From the NCBI GenBank assembly GCA_949825065.1, contig OX463841.1:16507064-16571063 (forward strand): a stretch of 64,000 bases of DNA, given 5' to 3'. The position numbers were made by a program, and so were the translations under genes. This stretch comes from Odontocerum albicorne. Lineage: Eukaryota > Arthropoda > Insecta > Trichoptera > Odontoceridae. Below the pieces are notes generated by a model that saw only the letters and a list, made by a program, of their open reading frames with translations, was not told the DNA's origin and did no database searches. Below, piece after piece: positions 53,010 to 63,841 of this stretch; the first letter of the stretch is position 1, and the number at the start of each line of letters is the position of its first letter.

Positions 53010-53655
53010 AATTGGATAGGTAAAATATCCTGAAAAAAATTTCATACATCAGTATTCTGGAATTGTATTGTATAATGTTATTAAAATATCAAATTAAAGA
53101 AATAAATGCAAATTATTGACTGGTAAAATAAATATTGACATTTTTGAGTTATAAATACGAGTAGATGTTGCTTTACAAACATGTATTAATTAAAAAACAC
53201 AATAAATAAATATTTTAATTTAAAAATTAACAAATATTTTAACAAAATTTATCAATATCCGTAAAAACGTGTGTTGTGAGAAAACACTGGAGGAAAGCTA
53301 TGTATACAAGTGTTAGAGGGCAGATGTGCCAAACATGCGGCTCGCGGGTCGCAAGCAGTCTACTGACAATAAGTCTTCTGCACTCGGATACTTCTTGAAA
53401 AAAGATTAACTGTAAGTTGGAAAAAATATTATTTTGAGGTATAGAAAATGTATTTAATTTACTTTTTTTAATGTTGAAATTATGCGACCCTTGGATTAAT
53501 ATAAAATAGCTTACGTGGCCCGCGGTGCTAAGCCATAGGTTGTAAAACTTATTTGCCCACTAACCCCTTTTTAGCAAAAAAAAATACGCAGGCCCCCTGG
53601 AAATTTACCTTTTTTAAATTAAATAAAGCAGAAAAATGTAGTGATAATTTTTTTA
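53010..53655. other. AT-rich DNA, nothing recognised
   Basis: 53330-53370 is briefly GC-richer (GCGGCTCGCGGGTCGCAAGC) but no gene or repeat was assigned. Confidence 0.4.
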
Positions 53656-53660
53656 TGTAC

Positions 53661-54120
53661 ATATCTATAGTTTTATAAATAAGATACGCTGATAATTAAA
53701 TTGTTGAAGTATTTATTAAATAATCCTAATGAGAAGGATGAACCTGATGTGCTGCCACCAATTTATTAATGTTTTGCAGTTTGTTATTTGACACAACTTA
53801 TGTTAACACCCAATACATATCTATAGTGTTATAAATAAGATACGCTGATACTTAAATTGTTGAAGTATTTATTAAATAATCCTAATGAGAAGGGTGAACC
53901 TGATGTACTGCCACCAATTTATTAATGTTTTGCAGTTTGTTATTTGACACAACTTATGTTAACACCCAATACATATCTATAGTGTTATAAATAAGATACG
54001 CTGATACTTAAATTGTTGAAGTATTTATTAAATAATCCTAATGAGAAGGATGAACCTGATGTACTGTCACCAATTTATTCATGTGCCGCAGTTTGTTATT
54101 TGACACAACTTATGTTAACA
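53661..54120. repeat. 156-bp tandem repeat, three units
   Basis: Units start ATATCTATAG at 53661, 53817 and 53973, exactly 156 bp apart; the third diverges near its end. Confidence 0.93.
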
Positions 54121-54121
54121 C

Positions 54122-54795
54122 CTTTCAACCTTAAGTGTTTGTTGCAATACGGGATACGAGATTTGTGGTTGATTGAGTATCATAAATGGGAGTGATTCGA
54201 TCAATAACACACATTTCAACCTTTCTTAAGTGTTTGTTGCAATACAGGATACGAGATTTATGGTTGATTGAGTATCATAAATGGGAGTGATTCGATCAAT
54301 AACACACATTTCAACCTTACTTAAGTGTTTGTTGCAATACGGGATACGAGGTTTGTGGTTGATTGAGTATCATAAATGGGAGTGATTCGATCAATAACAC
54401 ACATTTCAACCTTACTTAAGTGTTTGTTGCAATAGGGATATGAGGTTTGTGGTTGATTGAGTATCATAAATAGGAGTGATTCGATCAATAACACACATTT
54501 CAACCTTACTTAAGTGTTTGTTGCAATACGGGATACGAGGTTTGTGGTTGATTGAGTATCATAAATGGGAGGGATTCGATCAATAACACACATTTCAACC
54601 TTACTTAAGTGTTGGTTGCAATACGGGATACGAGGTTTGTGGTTGATTGAGTATCATAAATGGGAGGGATTCGATCAATAACATACATTTCAACCTTACT
54701 TAAGTGTTTGTTGCAATAGGGATACGAGGTTTGTGGTTGATTGAGTATCATAAATGAGAGTGATTCGATCGATAACACACATTTCAACCTTATTG
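54122..54795. repeat. 95-bp tandem repeat, about 7 units, directly following the 156-bp array
   Basis: Units TTCAACCTTACTTAAGTGTT, then TGTTGCAATACGGGATACGA, GGTTTGTGGTTGATTGAGTA. Spacing of 95 bp was checked between 54310 and 54405. Confidence 0.93.
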
Positions 54796-55149
54796 CGTAA
54801 GTTTAAAGCGGTATGAAAAGTATCACGTTGCGATTGGTTTGAGATTATGCTTTCACTATCCCGGACAGCCGTACAAGAAAGATTATAAATATTTTATAAA
54901 GATATTATGAATCTCATAACTATGGACTCATAACATATGACAACACTTCAAGACTCAATCAAAATCAAAACAATCTTTCAATGTGCCCGGCTGGTTTTTG
55001 AAGACTTGCTAAAATAGGTTTTGTGAAAGGTTTACTAAAATTGCTATATTTAAGTAAATATTAAAAATATTGTAATGAAACTTTGATTATTTATTTAAAA
55101 TACTTAAATAATTTAGTATAGTAATTCTGCACAAGTTTTCATTATATTG

Positions 55150-55374
55150 TAGTTCGGAAATTCTAGGATGAGTCCTGTGACAGCTCACAAATTGGCCCCA
55201 ATACAACCTTGTAACGATGTTCAGTAATTTTAATTATTTTATCATCTTTAATATAAGCCTCAATTCTAATAAATAGCAAGTTATTTAAGTAAATACATTA
55301 CATAAGGTTGTATTGGGGCAAATTTGTGAGCTGTCACAGGACTCATCCTAGAATTTCCGAACTATAGTGGAGAG
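55150..55374. mobile_element. MITE family N, copy 1 (TA-flanked)
   Basis: Inverted ends of about 60 bp: TAGTTCGGAAATTCTAGGAT, GAGTCCTGTGACAGCTCAC at the left and the complement at the right, bounded by TA. The centre is in the opposite orientation to that of copy 2. Confidence 0.85.
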
Positions 55375-55504
55375 CTACATCACACTGCTTAGATATGTAC
55401 CGGGTCTCAGTTATTTTCTTGTGCTTATCATATACATACCTTGCAAGTTCTGCAGGGTTTTTATTTTTTTTATCAATTAATGGAATACATGTTTAGATAC
55501 GGTT

Positions 55505-55740
55505 TTTAACCCTTCCTTCCCTGTGATGTGTAACTAGTACACATTGCTTCTAAAAACTTTAATATCTTTATAAATATAATAAATACTGGGTTCAGATTTT
55601 AGGCATTCCTCCGTAATACATTTACGCATTGAATGAAAAAATAATATTAATAATATAATACTTAGCACTTATCGGCCACATCAGAGATATTTTGTGAAAA
55701 TCGGGAATAAATTCACCAATACAATCAAACGTGTGCCAGT
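55505..55740. other. Possible TTAA-type terminus and unassigned DNA
   Basis: TTAACCCTTCCTTCCCTGTG at about 55508 looks like another piggyBac-style end, but no partner was found. Confidence 0.25.
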
Positions 55741-55927
55741 GTGTGACGTAGGTATATTCATTCTAAAAAACCGCTATGGGTGAGGAAGCGACGCTATTCC
55801 CGTTTCACTCTCACTCTACTTCGGTGTATGGGAACGCAAGAAATAGAATCTCAGTTCGCTCGCTTCAGTAGCTTTCGGGCATCCATTTGAGGTGGTCGCT
55901 TCACCCATTTTGTGAACATCGGCCGAT
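55740..55927. mobile_element. Family P interior fragment
   Basis: TATTCATTCTAAAAAACCGC, ATGGGTGAGGAAGCGACGC and TCCATTTGAGGTGG match 52651-52805; truncated by the foldback at 55928. Confidence 0.65.
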
Positions 55928-56580
55928 ATCATGTGAAAGCCTTGAAACCCCTAGGGTTATACCGACACAAAAAGGGGAATAAACAGTGTTTGATAAAAAA
56001 TAAATTACAATGTATCTTTGCATGTTTGCAGAAGACAAACAATATAGTTGCCATATCTTTGCACGTTTGTCTTAATATGCAAAGATAGAGTTTCTTGAAC
56101 GAAAATAACACTAAATGTGATTGTGGGGATATACAGGAGTCACAACATATGCTCGAAGTCAATCCAGTGATCTCCAAATAAGCCAAGGCATTGAGGCTTT
56201 CACCTCAACATCAGGGAGCACAAACGATACTAAATTCTGTTCGAACTGGTACCGACGCTTTTAACGGTAAAAGCTCAAGTTGGGTGGAGGGAGGTAAGAG
56301 ACAACTTCGGCGAGCAGCGGCGAGATCTTGGGAATGTTTAGTATGTGTTTGCCAGATGTTCACCTCAATGTACTGATTTGAATATTTCTAGTACCTCTAA
56401 TATGTCCAATTTATTTCCGTCACTACATAGATGCAAGAATTTGGCATCATCGATGGAAAATGTATGATTAGTCATTTCCAATTATTAGCTCCCCCGATGA
56501 TAAGGTCAAAATCTTGAAACCGGTAGGGTTGTACCGTTATAAAAAATGGAATAAAGCAGTGTTTGATAAAACAAATTAAA
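55928..56580. mobile_element. Foldback family F, rearranged arms
   Basis: Arm pieces at 55928-56010 (GTGAAAGCCTTGAAACCCC), 56180-56265 (TTGAGGCTTTCACCTCAACA, GTTCGAACTGGTACC) and 56495-56575 (TTGAAACCGGTAGGGTTGTAC). The segment about 56340-56465 is similar to 52420-52540 (GTGTTTGCCAGATGTTCACC, TGTCCAATTTATTTCCG), so the family has a longer internal part. Confidence 0.65.
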
Positions 56581-56584
56581 ATAA

Positions 56585-57015
56585 AAAATAAGGATTTTAT
56601 TTATGATATTTTATTATAAATTTACTAATAAGTACATATTTTAGAAACAAAGTATTAAAAATGCATTCATACATCACACCACATAAATTATTACTATTCT
56701 TATAACAACAGAACAAATTTTAGGCAAAAAGAAAGTATCTTTTGTTTATGTTGGCACTATTTGCTAACAATGGGTTTAAGTAATTTAGTTTGAATTATGT
56801 TAACAAAGCGCAAGACGTTGGTAGATTGTTATGGCAAGCAACGCATCATGCATATTCATGAGAACATTGTTGGTTCCTATTAAAATTCAACCCGTTGTCT
56901 AAACTGGATCTCGTCGCAGATTCAAGTTTGCATTTTTTATTAGTACCTCGTTTGAAAAATACTTAAAGAAATAATTATTTGAATGTTTCGACATTTTCGA
57001 ATTGTCACGATTGAC
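56585..57015. other. AT-rich DNA, nothing recognised
   Basis: No array, transposon end or coding signal noted. Confidence 0.4.
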
Positions 57016-57017
57016 TA

Positions 57018-57232
57018 TAGTTCGGAAATTCTAGGACGAGTCTTGTGACAGCTCACCAATTTGCCCCAATACAACCTTATGTAATGTATTTACCTAAATA
57101 ACTTGCTATTTATTAGAATTGAGGCTTATATTAAAGTTGATAAAATAATTAAAATTACTGAACATCGTTACAAGGTTGTATTGGGGCAAATTTGTGAGCT
57201 GTCACAGGACTCATCCTAGAATTTCCGAACTA
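57018..57232. mobile_element. MITE family N, copy 2 (TA-flanked)
   Basis: TAGTTCGGAAATTCTAGGAC at the left and TAGAATTTCCGAACTA at the right, with TA on both sides. The central part is the reverse complement of copy 1. Confidence 0.85.
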
Positions 57233-57264
57233 TAATATTGTCACGATGAAGGCTATTTCACGCC

Positions 57265-58112
57265 TTCCTTTTGAGGCGTGAATTTCGGGTGTTTTTTTTT
57301 TCAGACTAAATAAAAAAAAACAAAAATATTTTTCGTATACATTATTTTTACAGTTTGTTTATTGATGATTTGAGAATGTACTTAATAATTTTTGAAAAAA
57401 AAATTTAATTTCAAGATGTTATCAGCTTTTATATCTTGTAAAAAAGGGGGTAAACTGGTCGAAGTGATTGGATCCCTTTCGTAAATTTGAAACCAAAATC
57501 ATACACAGTTTCTTAATAAAAAATAATACCATTATAGTAGGTACCAAATAAAAAATATTAAAATGGCGGCTGTATGAAAAATGTTAAAAAAAATCCTTTT
57601 TTCAATTTTTTTATTTTTTTTAAAATAGTAAAAAAATGTTTTGAATTTTCCAAGGAAGGAACGATATACCATAAAAACATTTATCGAATTTTCATACCAA
57701 ATTTGAAGGCAATCGGTTGTATAGAACTTTTACCCTCTTTTTAAAATTAAAAAAAAAATAGTAAAAAAAATAGTTTTAAATTTTTCAAAGAAGGGACGAT
57801 ATAAAAACATTTATTTAAGCTTAATATTAAATTTTAATGTAATCGGTTAAATAAAACTTGAGATTTTATGTCGACCTGGTCGAAAAAAGTAGTTTCGAGA
57901 AAAAACGCGTTTGAAGTTTTGAGATTATTGTCAGAGTCATTCCGGTGCGGCGTAATTGCTGCCTCATTTATAGCTTTAACTTCGTAAATATTGAGAATTT
58001 TAAAATTTCCTTTTGAGAACATATTCTTAAAGGTCTAACTTTAAGAATAAACTTTAAGAATAAACAACAAAAAAAAACATTTTTTCAAATTTCTAGAGTA
58101 GAAAACCCCCTT
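57265..58112. mobile_element. Family G element, inverted diverged copy
   Basis: Reverse-oriented relative to 31618-32286. Shared words include ATGTCGACCTGGTCGAAAAA, GTAGTTTCGAGAAAAAACGC and TAGAGTAGAAAACCCCCTT at the end. The interior is longer, partly through an inner duplication of the AT-rich TTAAAATTAAAAAAAAAAT type. Confidence 0.6.
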
Positions 58113-58444
58113 GCGTTGTGGTCCTCTGATATGCCTTTACCTCGGCACATCACCTGTCTCCAACTCTCGGTCCTGGAACATGTTGAATGCAACGCTTAAA
58201 AGAGGATCGAGATAACTCTTTTATTTGATCCGTCCATCTCTTAGGACACCTTCCTTTTGTTCGCCTTCCCTAAACTAATCACCAGCTTCTCCAGAATTTC
58301 AACATTTTAGCAGCATACCCAAAGTACGAGTACGTTATGATTCTTTTCCTGTATGTTGTCGAAAGTCTTTCGATGATTACCAATTATTGAATTACAGGCT
58401 TTATTATTATTTTTCATTCATTCATGTGTATGTATGGTCGCCTT

Positions 58445-58640
58445 ACCATATCCGAATCTCCGTGGCATATTTGGTAAAGAGCTTGCATCCCACCCGGGGC
58501 TTTCGAGTTCGATTCCTGATGGTGCTCAAGTTAACGATCCTAGTCTGATTAACGTGTTCCCCGCGGGGAGCACAAACGCCTGTGATCTGACGACAATCCA
58601 AGTTTCAAATCACAAATACTTAAAAAAAATGACACAAAAC
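58445..58640 (+). mobile_element. tRNA-derived SINE of a second type (family B)
   Basis: The tRNA-like head CTCCGTGGCATATTTGGTAA, AGCTTGCATCCCACCCGG and B-box GAGTTCGATTCCTGATGG leads to a different body (TTAACGATCCTAGTCTG, CGCGGGGAGCACAAACGCC). It lacks the GGAAGAGATTGCC tail. Confidence 0.6.
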
Positions 58641-58644
58641 CGGA

Positions 58645-59722
58645 ATAAAAATTGAACTAAAATTTAAAATAATCTTTATTCTAGCGACATCTCTGAAAAC
58701 CTTGTCAAATAATATATTAGTTTATGAGATATTGTTGAATAAACAGAGCGCCGAATTTTTTTGGTTTCTCAATATTTCCAGCATTAACGACCTGTCGCGC
58801 GGATCGAGTCCTGCGATGAGTCTCTCTTACGTAAATAAACATTACTAAGTCTCTCTTACGTAAATAAACATTACTAGTGCTATATGCATTTGATTGGGTG
58901 AGTGTCATGAAGCATTGATTTGATCGTAGCATTCCTTTGTTTATTTTACGTAATGTTAAGTTTATCTCCTTTATTTAATGAGTCTCCTTAAGAGTAATGA
59001 CTATTATTTATTATCAGAAAATTACTTAAGTGTCATGTTTACTTGGTGTTGTAATCAAATATCAGTGGTTCTAAACAAAATATGTGTTTAAACTTAGAAA
59101 TTAAAAAACGCTGAAATTGTGCCGCGCACAGGATTCGTGGATTTTGATTTTTAACGCGGTGAACAGGTTAAATAGTTCGTTTGGTGATAATACTAATCCA
59201 CTTGTAGTAGTATTGCCAACATAAATGATGATGAACTACGAGTTTCGTACCTATTCTAGTAGTTAAAACGATTAAGGCGACGAAGACAGTGTTGTCTCCC
59301 GGACACGCTATTCAACATATCCACATAACAAATTCAAACAAATCAAATGTTATCATATGAATGGATGATGCGAACATGTTGATGAGCGTGATCTAGAGAT
59401 AATATTATCTTCGGACTCAAGAATCGAGCTATCGGGTTAAGTAACATTGGAGTATGTAACCTAACCTAACTCACAGTTGATCATCACGCGTGTTTCATAT
59501 ATCGTACTACCGCACGTGTACTAAAAATAACACTCATGTGCGTGTAATAACGCGTGCGAACATTGTAAACAGGCGAACTCTTTAATCAGACTGGAATCCT
59601 TTTTTTGGAACCATCGGGAAGACCAGCGTCTTGCCACAAGACCACGAAGTTCTTCATTATTTTTAATGAAAAATTAAATATGAAAAATAAATAACAATAA
59701 CGAAAACGACCACACTGATGAC
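58645..59722. other. Mostly unassigned DNA
   Basis: A 30-bp direct duplication (AGTCTCTCTTACGTAAATAA) occurs near 58825-58880. At about 59580 a short SINE-like fragment (CAGACTGGAATCC). No coding signal. Confidence 0.4.
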
Positions 59723-59724
59723 CT

Positions 59725-59935
59725 CCGCGGCCTTAGTTGATAGAGAGACACCTGTGTTCCTACTAAGGGGGTTGAGGGCTCGATTCCCGATTATACCCAT
59801 TTTTTTTAAACGGTTTAAGTCTACTTTTTACCAAAGGCCGTTTTTACATATTTCTGGTTAGTCGGAAAAGATTACCACATGGTAATAAACCCGCCAGTTT
59901 ATATTACTTGTATATACGAGTACAACAAAAGTGTA
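59725..59935 (+). mobile_element. SINE family A copy
   Basis: CTCCGCGGCCTTAGTTGATA, B-box GGGCTCGATTCCCG, GTCGGAAAAGATTACCACATGG, AATAAACCCGCCAG, then TATACGAGTACAACAAAAG in the tail. Confidence 0.7.
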
Positions 59936-60064
59936 ATACAACATGTTAAAGTTATATAAATAACACTGGAAACCTGACTGTTCGTAGTGATATACCAAAA
60001 AAAATTGATGCCATAAATTAATATAAGTTTGATTAAGTGTAAGTTGTAAATACGTATTGTATTG

Positions 60065-60275
60065 TATAACAATTTCGTTGTATACAGTACTACCTGGCGG
60101 ACTTATTGCCATTTGGCAATCTCTTCCAACCAACCAAAAATAAATTAAAGAGGCTTTAAATGAAAATCAGGCTGGAATCATTTTTAAAAAATCTGGGTTC
60201 CAGCGGGATTTGAACCCACAACCTCCGGGCTGGGAGACAAGCGTCTTACTTACCAACTATGCCACGGAGGTCGTC
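60065..60275 (-). mobile_element. SINE family A copy, minus strand, well preserved
   Basis: The reverse complement reads CTCCGTGGCATAGTTGGTAA, GACGCTTGTCTCCCAGCCCG, GAGGTTGTGGGTTCAAATCC, CGCTGGAACCCAGA, then GAAGAGATTGCCAAATGGC and CCGCCAGG. This is the best copy for defining the family. The CCA-like and anticodon-loop geometry is not that of a functional tRNA. Confidence 0.85.
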
Positions 60276-60279
60276 TATG

Positions 60280-61305
60280 TATTATATTATAAATAAGCTG
60301 GATTATCAATGTTTATTCAATATTGATTTAAAGATTTGTCTAATAAGAGTTAATATTAGAATCCTGCATTTTAGTACCTTTCATTCGAATTTGAATAAAA
60401 ATTACTTTATAAATAAAAAAAATAAACGAAATTCTTTAATTCGAAGGTGAATAAAAACTACTTTATGAATAAAACAATAAACGAAATTCGAATTTCGAAC
60501 GCGTGAAACGCAGCTCGTTCGATCAGTTTTTGTTTAAATTACACGAAAACAAAAGACAACCAACTGAATGTCACCTGAGCAAAAGACGCGGCAAGAGGCA
60601 TAATGGCGTGCAAGGCTTTTGCAGTGGGAGGGGGCTCCTCCCACACACCGGCCCTCTCTGCAAACTGACATCAGTACCATAAAGTTTCCGCTGTGAGCGT
60701 ATTTCGCTTTCATTTTCTAATATCCATTTCCAGAACCTCTCGATATGTCGAACGAAGCGGGTGTTGCAACATTATTTAGTTGTTTTTCTCCCATTTATTT
60801 AATTAATTCGCAAAAATAATATCGATTGATTGGAAATTATCGCCAGTTTAGTTTGAATTTCGAACAGTTGTAGTGATGTCACGCCGGGATCCAAGCGCAG
60901 AGGCGATCTCTCGTTCGAATTGCCATTGACGTTTGCGCTGATTCGCCCACTGACAGTTCTGTGTTGCTAGTTGTGTCGTACATGTTTATTTTTCGAAACA
61001 GACTATAAAAAATTTGGAAATCGATACATAACGATATTTTTTTACGAAATAAGACACATTTTAAGTACTGCGACCGTGGCATGCACATTTATTTATTGTG
61101 TGACAAATAATAAAAAAAATGTGCGTCAAGTGATGTGTATTCATGAATACTTTTTTACCACTGTCTGAGTTACGTCGTAGAGAAAATTCAGTGCTTGACT
61201 TTAAAATGTATTTCATAAGTTAATATTTTTTATAGATAATAAAAGTGCTAAATATTAAATATGAATAAAAAAATCGTAAGTATAATTTAAACATTTCCTA
61301 ATTTA
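60280..61305. other. Unassigned DNA with two GC-richer patches
   Basis: 60590-60680 (GTGGGAGGGGGCTCCTCCCA) and 60870-60990 (GATGTCACGCCGGGATCCAA) stand out by GC and CpG from their surroundings. No convincing frame. They could be promoter or first-exon sequence of a gene to the right. Confidence 0.3.
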
Positions 61306-61309
61306 TTTT

Positions 61310-61555
61310 TAAAAACATTCTAGAGGATGGGAAAACATTCTAGGAACGGAAAAATATTCTAGATAATGGAAAAACATTCTTAAGGATGGAAAACATTCTA
61401 AAGGATGGAAAAACATTCTAGAAGGTGGAAAAACATTCTAAATGATGAAAAAATATTCTGCAGGATGCAATAACATTCTTGATGATGGAAAAACGTTTAA
61501 GAGAATATAAAAATGTTCTAGAGGATAGAAAAACATTGTAAATTATGAAATAAGA
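61310..61555. repeat. Degenerate roughly 21-bp tandem repeat
   Basis: AAAAACATTCTAGARGATGG-type units with many substitutions. Confidence 0.75.
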
Positions 61556-61621
61556 ATTAGTTGATATTATCATTCTTAAAAAAATACTTTTAATTTTTTT
61601 CAAACAATGTTTTTGTCTCCG

Positions 61622-61850
61622 TGATGAACTACGCCTAGTTGATAAGACGCCTCTCTTCAATCTTGAGAATTGCGGTTTTGATTCCCGTTGGTGCCATTTT
61701 TTTTTTCGAAAAATGTTTCTCAGCATGCTTTTCACTTAAGACCTCGTTAACATCTTGCTGATTAGCTGGAAAAGATTGCCACATAACAATAAATCTAGTA
61801 GATTGTACTGTTTACAATGAGAAAGAACTACAATACAATACATAAAGTCT
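61622..61850 (+). mobile_element. SINE family A copy with ACAATAC-type tail
   Basis: GAACTACGCCTAGTTGATAA, GACGCCTCTCTTC, TTGATTCCCGTTGGTGCC, GGAAAAGATTGCCACATAAC, and the tail ACTGTTTACAATGAG then ACTACAATACAATACATA. Confidence 0.7.
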
Positions 61851-61944
61851 AAAAAATTTGGTACTATGTCTTGTATTGTATTCCTAGTCTTAATGATTAT
61901 GGAATGTTCACTTGCCTAAGTATTGTACAGTTATTGTATTACAC

Positions 61945-62095
61945 TTATCACGACGTGGAAATATCTTCCAACCAACTAAAAATATGTTTAAGGGCCTTGA
62001 ATGAATCCAGACATCAACGGAAATCGAACCCCCAACCCCCGAGCTGGAAGACAGACATTTACCAATTTCACAACAGAGTTCGTGTGTATGCGTCT
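61945..62095 (-). mobile_element. SINE family A copy, minus strand
   Basis: AATATCTTCCAACCAAC, GGGCCTTGAATGAATCCAG and CGGAAATCGAACCCCC, CGAGCTGGAAGACAGAC in reverse orientation. Confidence 0.7.
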
Positions 62096-62213
62096 CGGTC
62101 TTTTTTTATATGAGATTTACATTTTCCCCTTTAATTTTATTTGATTAATATTCAGTTGTGCAATCATATGGACTGTATAACATTGATATGAAAAAATGGA
62201 ATCAATAACAAGC

Positions 62214-62451
62214 AGTACCCGGCGGTAAGTAATACACATCGAGCTTAAGAAAGTGACTGTCGGCCATAATCGGCTAACTTTGGCTTTGTAGAGCGTCGTC
62301 TCTGTCATGCATAGATGTGTTCCGTCGCGATTTGTCAGTCATTGTCAAGCGTTCTAGGGACAGAGACGACGCTCTACAAAACCGAAGTTAGCCGATTATG
62401 GCCGACAGTATCTTTCTTAAGCCCGATGTGTATTACTTACCGCCGGATACT
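62214..62451. mobile_element. MITE family M, copy 3
   Basis: AGTACCCGGCGGTAAGTAAT at the left, TTACTTACCGCCGGATACT at the right. Arms include GACTGTCGGCCATAATCGGC and its complement; the loop is single copy. Confidence 0.85.
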
Positions 62452-62859
62452 GTACACAGCATTGCTAACAGGCAAACTTAGCCATTTGGTATGGGGCGCC
62501 AGAGCAATGGGTACCCTACATATGAACTTCAATGGTGGTATTGAGGTGGATGGTGTTGCTCATCGTAAATGCATGGAATCATTGCAGGAAGGGTGGGGGA
62601 AGGTGGGGAGGGACAAGTGCTCAAATACAATATTCGTATACACACAAAATAAAATAAATTTAACAAAAAGAAACACGTGCATCACCGCATCGAACAAAAC
62701 ATCACTTTCTTGATTGATTGCATTTGATACGTGATTAGAAAAAAATGCTTTATGGAATGCTTTCTTATTATGTTTTTTATTTCAACGATTTTATCACATT
62801 TAAACTTTTGAAAAAATGTTTAAATGTGTCATTGTGGTCTAATTTTAGATATACAAACT

Positions 62860-63110
62860 TAAAGTCTCTCTTTGAGTTAATAAATTTAGTATCACTTTAA
62901 GTTAATAAATTTAGTATCTCTTTAAATGTACAAAGTTATAGTCTCTCTTTTAATATACGAGTATATATAAAGTTAAAGTCTCTCTTTGAGTTAATAAATT
63001 TAGTGTCACTTTAAGTTAATAAATTTAGTATATCTTTAAATGTACAAAGTTATAGTCTCTTTTTTAATATACGAGTATATATAAAGTTAAAGTATCTCTT
63101 AAAGTCGTGA
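62860..63110. repeat. Tandem repeat of about 115 bp, two units, with shorter inner repeats
   Basis: AAAGTCTCTCTTTGAGTTAA, TAAATTTAGTATCAC, GTACAAAGTTATAGTCTCT and AATATACGAGTATATATAAA occur twice in the same order. Confidence 0.8.
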
Positions 63111-63114
63111 TAAT

Positions 63115-63840
63115 TTTTTTCAGTACAATAAGTATAACGCTTTAAAATTTTATTATCCTCCAGTGAAAACGCCTGTATGATATCAAAGGCTTTTTATTGT
63201 TTATTTTTTTTAATAAAGACATAAAAAATCATTTATATAATATATAAAACAAAAAAATATAATACATAATCTCAAAGATGGTTATACCTATAACCGTGCA
63301 TTTACATAAACACAAATGCAGAGAAAAATGAATACACGTACAAATAAAAACAAAAAAATGTCAATTGTAAACATATAGCAGATCGAATATAAGTAGAGAA
63401 TAATAAGTTTTAATTTACATCACTGACATTTGTACGGTTTTGACAGCTAAAAAATAGAATTGCCATAGCTAAATATGACATGCATTCAATAATTTATTTA
63501 CTTGAAACAACGAACAATTCGAAAGTCGCTTTACTTTGAACGATGAAATAATATAACAAGAACAACTGAAAATCTCAGTAAATACGATATTTTCTGTACA
63601 ACAATCCTTTTTAAACCTTTCCTTGAGATTACCGAGATACTGAAAATATTGAAAACCACTGTCCACGAGTATTTCGTAAAACTTTGTTATGCGAACCAAA
63701 TCTGTTGCTGAGAAACATATTTTTTAAAGATTTTTTATAGTGTCGTCGAGTTTCTTTACAAACAACGTCGACACTTGCATATTAGTTCTAAGAATCGATT
63801 CATAACTCTCATCGAAATCCAATCTGAAACTTTTCACAGT
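63115..63840. other. AT-rich DNA, nothing recognised
   Basis: Only short frames without domain or splice support, and no repeat pairs noted. Confidence 0.4.
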
Positions 63841-63841
63841 A

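Noticed and set aside
59461..59480. Telomere-like TTAGG repeats (CCTAACCTAA)
   Set aside because: Only two units, no extension; chance is sufficient.
60180..60275. tRNA gene on the minus strand
   Set aside because: The A-box and B-box are present, but the same head with the same non-tRNA body occurs at many places; it is a SINE.
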